The notes beneath the pieces are model-generated. The model was given only the letters and a program-made list of their open reading frames with translations, did not search any database and was not told the origin of the DNA. A DNA stretch of 12,806 bases. Origin: JBCDBL01 sp039183635. Its GTDB lineage: Bacteria > Pseudomonadota > Alphaproteobacteria > Caulobacterales > Parvularculaceae. Positions within the stretch are counted from its first letter, which is position 1, and each line of letters opens with the position of its first letter. Of this stretch, positions 1 through 6,122 are shown in pieces. The stretch is taken from contig JBCDBL010000118.1 in NCBI GenBank assembly GCA_039183635.1, forward strand, positions 1 to 12,806, given 5' to 3'. A program made the translations under genes and the position numbers.

Positions 1-2238
1 GACGAGGGCCGCTTCGTGGGTTTGCGTGGTCTTGACCAGCGCTATACGTTTATTTCCATCAATGGCGGTCAAATTGCGTCTACGGATCGCTCCGACCGTG
101 ATATCAATATTGAGTCTATTCCTCCGACGGCGGTGAAACGCCTTGAGGTCTACAAGGCTGTGACGCCGGACCTTGACGGGCAAAGCGTCGGCGGCGTCAT
201 CAACCTCGTGACACGCTCCGCCTTCGATGAAGACGGGCTGTATGCGGTTGTTAATGCGCAAGTCGGTTGGCACGAACAAATCGGCGACTTGCCGCAAAGC
301 TTCGACGATCCTTCGCCGCGCGTCGACTTCGCTCTATCGAACCTGTTCGCCAACGATACGATCGGCGTTCTTGTCTCCGGCACCTACTTCGACAAGAAAC
401 GCGACCAGGGCCGTCCGATCCTCGGCTATGGCTCCAACGACACCGGTCCGTTCGTGAACCAGATCTTGCCTCTCGATTACGCCAATCAGATCGTCCGCTG
501 GAACGGCCTCGCCAAGGTGGAGTTCCGTCCCACGGACACGTTCCGCGCGACGCTCGAAGCGTCCCGGTTCGACTATCAGTACGACGAAGTTCGCTACCGC
601 TTCGACGTATTCGAAGAAGGCGACGTTCAAAATCAGACGGCGACGACGGGCGAATTCGCCAGCGCCAACGGCCGGGCCCGGTTCGACCGTTTCCCGCTGG
701 GACAAACCATTGACACGGTCCAGGCGCGGATAGAATTCGAGCCGACGGAACGCAGTTTGATCGAATTTTCGGGCAATTATTCCTATGGGCGGCAAGGTCA
801 CCCTGAGCCGAACGGGTCTTGGCGTATCGCTTCCACGCCGGGCCTAGGGTATGCGTACGACATATCCACAGAAGACGCCGACGATGCCGACCTCGTCTCT
901 ATCGTTTTCAACGATCCGTCGGTTCTGCTGGATCTATCGAACTATACGTTCGACAACTATACGGACGGCTACTTTCGTAACGAAGAAGACGTGACGGAGT
1001 TCCGCGCCGATTATTCCTGGAACACGGACGGCAAGGATGCAGGCTTCGGCTTCAAGGTCGGCGCCAAGTACCGCAATCTTGAGAAAGACCGCATCGCCCG
1101 GGCGACCCGTTACACCCTTGCAGATGGCGAAACTTTGACGCTGGAGCAGTTCGCCAGCGCTGGGCAGACGCAGCCTTATACGGAAGAGTACCTTCCAGGT
1201 CTCAACTACCCGGTCATTAACCCGGACGTATTCGACGCTTTCTTCGCGGCGAACCCGGACGTTTTTGTTGCGACACCGCAAAACCGTGAAACGGCTTTCT
1301 ATAATGTTCAAGAAGACGTCACAGCTCTCTACGCCATGGGGACATGGAACATGGGTCGTCACACGGCCAAAGGCGGCGTGCGGTATGAGTATACGGAAGT
1401 CTCCACCGTCGCGGCGCTCAACGCCTCTACGGATCGCGTGGCCCGCACGACCGACTATGAAGATGTTCTGCCGTCCTTTGTCTACACCTATGATCTCGCC
1501 GAAGGCATGAAGGTCCGCGCCGGCTACGCTCAGGCCCTCGGCCGGCCGAACCACCCCGATCTTGCCGGGGCGGAGACGTTCGATGATGCGAACCTCACGG
1601 TCCGTCGTGCGAACACGGCCCTCCAGCCGCGGGAATCGGAAAGTTTTGACCTCGCCTTCGATTGGTTCATTGACCCAGGCCAGTTCTTCTCCGTCGCCGC
1701 GTTCCATAAGATCATCGACAACCAAATTTCGTCGGAGACGACGGAAGAGGTGATCAACGGTTTGACGTTTGAGGTTACGCAACCCGTCAATATTGATGAA
1801 GTGAAGGTCTCGGGCCTTGAGTTTTCCTACACCGATGATTCATTCGATTTTCTGCCGGCGCCCTTCGACGGCTTCGGCGTTGTCGCCAACCTCACGCTCA
1901 TTGATGGAGAAGACGGACCGGCCCCGGGCGGCAATCTTGTTGCTCAGCCGGATTATCTCTACAACATCGCCGGTCTTTACGAGTACGGACCGTTCCAGGG
2001 GCGTCTTACCTACAATGTTGTCGACGACCGTCCTTTGAGCAGCTCCCGCGCCGAGTTGAAATACGAGCAGCTCGACCTGCAACTGCGCTGGCAGTTGAAC
2101 GAGAACTTCCAGGTTCAGTTCGAAGGCCGGAACATCACCAACAACCCGCGGAAAAACTTCTTCTATGACACTGGGTTGTTGCGCGAAATCAACGATTTCG
2201 GAAACTCTTACTGGTTCGGCGTGTCCTACCGGTACTAA
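1..2238 (+). CDS. TonB-dependent outer-membrane receptor, C-terminal part (5' truncated by window edge)
   Basis: The frame is open from base 1 and ends in TAA at 2236-2238, giving 745 visible codons. The first in-frame start-like codon (GTG at 16) lies inside the plug domain, so the true start is off the left edge with the signal peptide and TonB box. The first 70 or so residues hold the end of the plug: GLRGLDQRYTFISINGGQ, then VKRLEVYKAVTPDLDGQSVG and GVINLVTRSAF. This pattern is typical of the TonB-Xanth-Caul receptor group. The rest is rich in alternating aromatic strands, as in a 22-stranded barrel, with FEGRNITNNP near the end and a terminal aromatic residue (SYRY) as the outer-membrane sorting signal. 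Such receptors import siderophores, vitamins or glycans using TonB energy; the substrate here is unknown. The downstream phosphoesterase may be co-transcribed. Nothing visible links it to phenylacetate. Confidence 0.95.
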   Translation, partial: DEGRFVGLRGLDQRYTFISINGGQIASTDRSDRDINIESIPPTAVKRLEVYKAVTPDLDGQSVGGVINLVTRSAFDEDGLYAVVNAQVGWHEQIGDLPQSFDDPSPRVDFALSNLFANDTIGVLVSGTYFDKKRDQGRPILGYGSNDTGPFVNQILPLDYANQIVRWNGLAKVEFRPTDTFRATLEASRFDYQYDEVRYRFDVFEEGDVQNQTATTGEFASANGRARFDRFPLGQTIDTVQARIEFEPTERSLIEFSGNYSYGRQGHPEPNGSWRIASTPGLGYAYDISTEDADDADLVSIVFNDPSVLLDLSNYTFDNYTDGYFRNEEDVTEFRADYSWNTDGKDAGFGFKVGAKYRNLEKDRIARATRYTLADGETLTLEQFASAGQTQPYTEEYLPGLNYPVINPDVFDAFFAANPDVFVATPQNRETAFYNVQEDVTALYAMGTWNMGRHTAKGGVRYEYTEVSTVAALNASTDRVARTTDYEDVLPSFVYTYDLAEGMKVRAGYAQALGRPNHPDLAGAETFDDANLTVRRANTALQPRESESFDLAFDWFIDPGQFFSVAAFHKIIDNQISSETTEEVINGLTFEVTQPVNIDEVKVSGLEFSYTDDSFDFLPAPFDGFGVVANLTLIDGEDGPAPGGNLVAQPDYLYNIAGLYEYGPFQGRLTYNVVDDRPLSSSRAELKYEQLDLQLRWQLNENFQVQFEGRNITNNPRKNFFYDTGLLREINDFGNSYWFGVSYRY

Positions 2239-2350
2239 TTGTCGAAAGCGGGGGAAGGCGGTGCGGTCGGGGGCATACGCTTCGGCCGCGTCGTCGTCTC
2301 CACTTTATGTTGTTCCTTTTATCGAACCATTTCAAAGAAGATTGCACTCC

Positions 2351-3280
2351 ATGAAACATTTGCTTTTCAGCCTGTTCGCCATCGTTGTGACGGCTCATGC
2401 GGCCAACGCCGAGACAGTGCGCTTCGTCGTTTTCGGCGATATTCAGGAAGAAACGCCGGCGGGGCACGCCAAGGATCTCGCCCTCGCCGACGCTATTAAC
2501 AAGGCGAAACCTGAATTTACGGTTTTTGTCGGCGATATTCAGGGCGGCGGGCCGTGCACGGATCAGCAGCGCGAGGAGGCCGCTGAGGTATTCGCCCGCA
2601 TCAAAGGTCCGCTCGTCTTCGTGCCCGGCGACAACGCCTGGACCGATTGCAAACTGCCCGGCAAAGGTGATTGGGAGCCGTTGGAGCGGCTGGAGAAATT
2701 ACGCGTGGCGCTTGTGCCGGAGGGCCGCAGTCTCGGTCAAAAGCCGATGCCCTTGACCCAGCAGCCGGGGGAGTATCGAGAGAACGCCCGCTGGACGAAA
2801 GGCGGCGTCGTCTTTGTGACGTTGCATATGCCTGGCGGCAATAACGGCGTCTATCCGGACCGCTATGCATTTGACGAATATGAACGACGCAACGCGGCCA
2901 ATCTTGACTGGTTGAAGGCGGCGTTCGAGGAGGTGAAGGCGAAAAAGGCGCAGGGACTGGTCGTCCTTTTCCACGGCAATCCGGGGTGGGATCAAATTTA
3001 CTGGCGCGCCACAGCGTATCGGGATTTTAAGTCTCTGCTCGCCTATGACGGTGCCGAGTTGAATGTGCCGATCCTCGCCGTCCATGGCGACACCCACCGG
3101 TTTACCGTGGACAAACCCCTGTCATTTAAGGATGGACGGACCCGTGCGGATCACCTGACGCGTTTGGAGGTGTTCGGTTCGCCCGAGCGCGGCTTTGTTA
3201 TTGTTACAGCCGACCCTGAAAACCCGGAATTGTTTTCATTCTCTGGGGTTGAGATGGAAGGCCATGCGCCGCAGCGTTAA
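2351..3280 (+). CDS. secreted calcineurin-like metallophosphoesterase, atypical metal motifs
   Basis: 309 residues. The frame extends upstream to 2165, overlapping the receptor, but the ATG at 2351 is preferred: it begins a good signal peptide (MKHLLFSLFAIVVTAHAANA, cleavage before ETVRF) and has a weak AAAGAAG at 2334-2340. The mature protein is therefore exported, probably to the periplasm. The calcineurin-like order of metal motifs is recognisable: FGDIQ (D30), VGDIQ (D62), PGDNAW (D94, N95), FHGN (H208) and HGDTH (H245, H249). Two positions differ from the textbook family: the first motif has Q where DxH has His, and the third reads GDN rather than GNH. This pattern suggests a distinct subfamily; activity and substrate are unknown. 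It lies 112 nt after the receptor on the same strand and could share its transcript. A phosphate-scavenging role paired with the receptor is only a guess. Confidence 0.85.
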   Translation: MKHLLFSLFAIVVTAHAANAETVRFVVFGDIQEETPAGHAKDLALADAINKAKPEFTVFVGDIQGGGPCTDQQREEAAEVFARIKGPLVFVPGDNAWTDCKLPGKGDWEPLERLEKLRVALVPEGRSLGQKPMPLTQQPGEYRENARWTKGGVVFVTLHMPGGNNGVYPDRYAFDEYERRNAANLDWLKAAFEEVKAKKAQGLVVLFHGNPGWDQIYWRATAYRDFKSLLAYDGAELNVPILAVHGDTHRFTVDKPLSFKDGRTRADHLTRLEVFGSPERGFVIVTADPENPELFSFSGVEMEGHAPQR

Positions 3281-3281
3281 A

Positions 3282-3320
3282 AGCGACAGGCGATCAATTA
3301 AGTTCGCCTGCAATGTCGCT
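3282..3320 (+). terminator. possible terminator hairpin after the phosphoesterase gene
   Basis: It starts two bases after the TAA of the phosphoesterase gene. AGCGACA (3282-3288) pairs with TGTCGCT (3314-3320), and GGCGA (3289-3293) pairs with TCGCC (3304-3308). The loop is 10 nt, with a 5-nt bulge on the right arm. Only a short run of three T follows after CGCCCGG, so it is not a textbook intrinsic terminator. It may act with Rho or stabilise the 3' end. Confidence 0.4.
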
Positions 3321-3358
3321 CGCCCGGTTTAACGAATAAGCCGGCGGCCCCCTTATGG

Positions 3359-3475
3359 CGCCCTCTTCCTTCAAGAGTTAAAGCTGAAGGCGCAGGGCGA
3401 TGCTCTCGACCGGTTTATTTTATAATGCCTGTTGTTTCAGTTTGATTTTTCAGCGTGTTGCGCTTTGGGTAAAAA
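3359..3475 (-). pseudogene. decayed fragment of a second PaaR-like TetR gene
   Basis: This stretch is a degenerate copy of the central/C-terminal part of the intact TetR gene at 5054-5638, in the same orientation. Bases 3391-3417 match 5217-5243 at 25 of 27 positions. Bases 3433-3469 match 5256-5290 at 31 of 35 after allowing a 2-nt insertion. On the minus strand the remnants read IKLKQ, then VESIALR and LLKEE, matching IKLKQ, VESIVLR and LLKKR of the intact protein. In-frame TGA and TAA stops and the frameshift show it is not functional. No N-terminal DNA-binding half is found nearby. The homology begins just after the stop codon of the MFS gene, as if the transporter replaced the 5' half of this TetR copy. 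An inverted repeat inside it (CCTTCA 3368-3373, TGAAGG 3385-3390) could act as a weak transcription end for the MFS gene. Confidence 0.75.
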
Positions 3476-3491
3476 CGCCCGTTTGCATTTG

Positions 3492-4700
3492 CTATGCATT
3501 CGCTTCCTTTGTGTTCGCACTTTTCATATTCACACTGTTCGTCCAGATAAAGAACGTTAATATGACAAGTATAATGATGCTGGCGATATACGGCGCTGTT
3601 GAAGAGACTTGATAAAGGGCTGTACCCGCTATAGGGCCGACAACCGCGCCGGCGCCGTTGAACGCGCCAATAAGGCCGGCAACGGAGCCTTGTTCCTGAT
3701 CGGAAACCGACAGGCTGGCGCCGGAGGTAAACCCTGGAAAAATCAAACCTGCCCCCACGCCCATGACAGCGAAGGCGGCCATAACGCCTTTGATATCTGT
3801 TGAGATGATCATAACGGTCAGTCCGACGGTGAGAATAGGCAGTCCAAACCTTAACAGAGTTTGCGGAGGCCATTTGAACCTTGTTACAATAACGCCTTGC
3901 ACAAAAGCGAGGCACACGCCCACGATGACAAGTAAAATACCTGTCGTTTGCGCCGCCGCTTCAAGTTCAAATGAAAACTGGTCTATCAGGTAAAATCCTA
4001 TTGTGACTTGCAGTAGAACAATCGCAAGCATGGTCATCAGCCCAATGAGCAGAAAGGGCAATATACGTCGATCAAAAGGACTAAGCTTGGGCGGTTTTTC
4101 CAATTTTCTCGGCTTAGGGCTTGCGGGCAGCGCTATCATGATAAGCAGCGCAATTGCAAAAACCGCAAATGCTGATGCGTATAAGGGAACAAGCAGCCCG
4201 AAGGTCACCAATAGCGCGCCGATTGCAGGGCCCAAGAGCGTGCCAAGACCGTTCGCCGCACCCATCATCGCCATCCCGGCGCTTCGGTTCTCTGTATCTG
4301 TAATATCCGCCATATATGCTTGTGAAGACACCGGTACGGCGGCAATCATAATTCCCACAATCAGTCGTGACATGACTAAAAAAATAAGAAGCGTCATGCC
4401 TGTAAAGGCGTTATTTAGGCCGAGGTGCGCGACGCCGGCAAAAAGACCCATGCCGATTGCGTAGCCGACCAACCCCGTAACGAAAACGCTTTTACGCCCT
4501 ATGCGCTCGCTTAAACCGCCCCAAAGCGGGCTGACGATCGCCAGCATAAGCGCGGATATTGAAATAATGATACCGGTTTCAATTTCCGATATGCCTAATT
4601 TACGCGCAAGGGGAGGGAGCACCGGGTTGGCGACCATCAGTGCGGCGAAGGCTGTAAACAGGCCCAAAAAGAGGTAGGTTTGAGCAGGACTCTTTTTCAT
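3492..4700 (-). CDS. MFS transporter, DHA1 (drug:H+ antiporter-like) family
   Basis: 402 residues from the ATG at 4698-4700 (MKKSPAQTY), stop TAG at 3492-3494. The frame continues to a TTG at 4739, but the added residues (GIVRRWTESETS) are polar and lack a ribosome site. GGAA lies about 6 nt before the chosen ATG. The protein has about 12 hydrophobic segments with a central loop (PASPKPRKLEKPPKLSPFDRR) between the two six-helix halves. Motif A is GGLSERIGRK (residues 61-70) after TM2. Motif C, GLGTLLGPAIGA (about 151-162) in TM5, marks drug/proton antiporters of the DHA1 type. The substrate cannot be read from sequence. Its place beside a PaaR-like regulator allows export or import of an aromatic acid, but the 353-nt gap argues against one operon with paa. 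The DNA is AT-richer than the paa genes, which hints at a separate origin. Confidence 0.9.
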   Translation of the reverse strand: MKKSPAQTYLFLGLFTAFAALMVANPVLPPLARKLGISEIETGIIISISALMLAIVSPLWGGLSERIGRKSVFVTGLVGYAIGMGLFAGVAHLGLNNAFTGMTLLIFLVMSRLIVGIMIAAVPVSSQAYMADITDTENRSAGMAMMGAANGLGTLLGPAIGALLVTFGLLVPLYASAFAVFAIALLIMIALPASPKPRKLEKPPKLSPFDRRILPFLLIGLMTMLAIVLLQVTIGFYLIDQFSFELEAAAQTTGILLVIVGVCLAFVQGVIVTRFKWPPQTLLRFGLPILTVGLTVMIISTDIKGVMAAFAVMGVGAGLIFPGFTSGASLSVSDQEQGSVAGLIGAFNGAGAVVGPIAGTALYQVSSTAPYIASIIILVILTFFIWTNSVNMKSANTKEANA

Positions 4701-5053
4701 ACTGGTTTCCGATTCCGTCCAACGGCGTACTATTCCCAAATAGCGCTTAATGTTTGTACGGATAAATGGACGTCATAAACTGCTCTGATGTAAGCTGCCG
4801 AAGCCTTTGCGAAACGTTTGCCGCAAGTGTCCCTAATATCCTTTTCCAAGCGCCTCCGCCACATAGGCGGAAGATTGAATTTATCACAGTCTTGTGCGAG
4901 CAGGTATCATAAATATTAATGCGACTTATTTGCAAAAATATAGGTATAAATTGATGATGAACGGGCTGTTCGATCGGGGCGGAGAGGCGTTGGATTTGTG
5001 TTCGCCGCATCGCCATAATGACGTTTTTGCGGTGCAGTGCGTGTCTGCTTATC
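4701..5053. other. 353-nt intergenic stretch, AT-rich, no convincing gene
   Basis: It separates the MFS gene from the TetR gene, both on the minus strand, and should hold the MFS promoter. An open frame of 89 codons on the minus strand (4747-5016) covers most of it. That product matches no family I recognise and has no clear ribosome site. A small hairpin, TCCGCC (4855-4860) with GGCGGA (4866-4871), lies within it and lacks a T-run on either strand. The segment around 4900-4960 is strongly AT-rich. No second copy of the TetR 5' half was found here. It may be decayed DNA left by insertion of the transporter gene. Confidence 0.5.
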
Positions 5054-5638
5054 TTATAGTGACTTTAACAACGTGTTCGCAGCCATTTCAGCGAGCGTGT
5101 CGCGTTTAACAGCGCCCGATGGTTTGTACCACGTATGCGTCCAATTGATCATACCGAAATAAAGCATGATTTGTACGCGCAGTTGCGCCCTCTTCTTCAG
5201 CAGTCCAGGTTCTACGCGCAGGACGATGCTCTCGACCCGTTTAATCAGTTCCCGCTGTTTTAGTTTGATTTCAGTTTGTTGTGCTTTGGGCAGAGAAGGA
5301 ATGTCGTACAACAGAATTTTCTGTCGATCGGCGGCGCCCACATAACATCTCAATAATCTTTTTGTCAGGTCGATGAGCTCGTCTGTCGCGGACTGTTCAA
5401 CCGATGAGGAAGGGACGCTGATTTTTAGCAATTCATCTATATGTTCTTCCATCACGGCGAACAGGATCGCCTCTTTCGATGAATAGTAATGGTAGATAAG
5501 AGATTTGGATACGCCGCACACCGCCGCCAGATCGGATATGGAAGCCCCTGCGAACCCGTGGCGGGCGAAAAGCTTCGCCGCATGGTCGGTCAGCGCCTGG
5601 CGTTTTTTGTCATAATCGGCAGATTGGGTGCGCGCCAT
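5054..5638 (-). CDS. paaR: TetR-family repressor, PaaR-like (phenylacetate regulator)
   Basis: 194 residues, ATG at 5636-5638, with a good ribosome site GAGAGGG at 5644-5650 five bases upstream. The N-terminus (MARTQSADYDKKRQAL) and the helix-turn-helix region (SISDLAAVCGVSKSLIYHYY, about residues 33-52, then SSKEA) are typical TetR and closely resemble PaaR-type regulators found with paa genes in alpha- and betaproteobacteria. PaaR proteins repress paa promoters and release DNA on binding phenylacetyl-CoA. The C-terminal part is helical ligand-binding sequence, with ELIKRVESIVLRVEPGLL in the middle. The gene lies 110 nt after the EthD gene on the same strand, at the end of the paaG-paaZ-ethD group, with a hairpin between. 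Likely targets are the shared elements before paaG and paaA. The assignment rests on context plus general similarity; the ligand is inferred. Confidence 0.8.
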   Translation of the reverse strand: MARTQSADYDKKRQALTDHAAKLFARHGFAGASISDLAAVCGVSKSLIYHYYSSKEAILFAVMEEHIDELLKISVPSSSVEQSATDELIDLTKRLLRCYVGAADRQKILLYDIPSLPKAQQTEIKLKQRELIKRVESIVLRVEPGLLKKRAQLRVQIMLYFGMINWTHTWYKPSGAVKRDTLAEMAANTLLKSL

Positions 5639-5658
5639 AATAACCCTCTCGATGAAAA

Positions 5659-5671
5659 GCCATAAAATGGC
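5659..5671. promoter_or_regulatory. short perfect palindrome before the paaR-like gene
   Basis: GCCATaaaATGGC lies 20 bases upstream of the start codon of the TetR gene. It is symmetrical over 13 bases and sits where an autoregulatory operator could lie. The arms are only 5 bp and it does not resemble the GACCG/CGGTC element found at paaA, so it may be chance. Confidence 0.25.
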
Positions 5672-5685
5672 GCGCGATCACCAGA

Positions 5686-5728
5686 GCGCCGGGCGAATAA
5701 GCGGGCCGGTTATTCGTTTCCCCGGCGC
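5686..5728 (-). terminator. strong hairpin between the EthD gene and paaR
   Basis: GCGCCGGG (5686-5693) pairs with CCCGGCGC (5721-5728) and CGAATAA (5694-5700) pairs with TTATTCG (5710-5716). That makes 15 bp, with a 4-nt bulge (5717-5720) and a 9-nt loop. It starts about 20 nt after the stop of the EthD gene. No T-run follows on the minus strand, so it may be a partial terminator or an RNA-processing site that separates paaR expression from the catabolic genes. A DNA-binding palindrome is the alternative. Confidence 0.45.
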
Positions 5729-5748
5729 GACAAACAACAGTTCATATC

Positions 5749-6048
5749 TTATTCCACCGCCACAAGCAAAGTCACGAGCCCTTTGGCGAAGGACATGAGA
5801 TCTTTGCCTGCAGCGCGGTTTTCCTCAGACGCCATGGCGGTCTCAAAGGCGTCCTTGTCAGGGTAATGCATTTCAGCGATGAGGAAGTAGTCCGGCTCGC
5901 CGCCCATGGGGGCGGCGGTGACCCGGTTCAGCACCGTCTTTTCCAGCCCTGGCGTTTTCGCCACGAGGGGCAAATGCGTCTCGTGGTAATGCTTTAAAAA
6001 GCCGTCGACATCGTCGGGCTTTTTGTACAACGCGATCAGCTTATACAT
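5749..6048 (-). CDS. EthD-family (dimeric ferredoxin-like) protein in the paa operon
   Basis: 99 residues, ATG at 6046-6048, with ribosome site AGGAAG at 6056-6061 seven bases upstream; stop TAA at 5749-5751. The sequence MYKLIALYKKPDDVDGFLKH followed by YHETHLPLVAKTPGLEK is the classic opening of the EthD family: a beta strand, a helix, then the conserved H-x-x-H-x-P-L segment. PDYFLIAEMHYPDKDAFETA and SEENRAAGKDL complete the dimeric alpha/beta-barrel fold. The founding member, EthD, is needed for ethyl tert-butyl ether breakdown, but its biochemical role is not settled. The gene follows paaZ by 74 nt on the same strand and is probably co-transcribed with paaG-paaZ. I infer an accessory role in phenylacetate catabolism, perhaps handling a reactive intermediate; this is not shown by the sequence. 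Confidence 0.88.
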   Translation of the reverse strand: MYKLIALYKKPDDVDGFLKHYHETHLPLVAKTPGLEKTVLNRVTAAPMGGEPDYFLIAEMHYPDKDAFETAMASEENRAAGKDLMSFAKGLVTLLVAVE

Positions 6049-6084
6049 AAAGTTACTTCCTGTGCTGCGCCCGTTTCTTGTGAA

Positions 6085-6103
6085 CGCGGCGCGCCTCGCC
6101 GCG
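6085..6103. repeat. GC-rich hairpin between paaZ and the EthD gene
   Basis: CGCGGCG (6085-6091) and CGCCGCG (6097-6103) form a perfect 7-bp stem with a 5-nt loop in the 74-nt gap. It could stabilise or separate the two parts of the transcript. No T-run follows on the minus strand, so full termination is unlikely. Confidence 0.4.
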
Positions 6104-6122
6104 ACCCTTTTAACGCCTTTAT

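Noticed and set aside
934..1782. 282-codon minus-strand frame inside the TonB receptor
   Set aside because: Shadow of the receptor reading frame, which is continuous and homologous over its full length.
4747..5016. Idea that the gap holds an IS5-type transposase remnant
   Set aside because: A few residues (AWKRILGTLA) recall such transposases, but there is no DDE motif, inverted repeat or target duplication.
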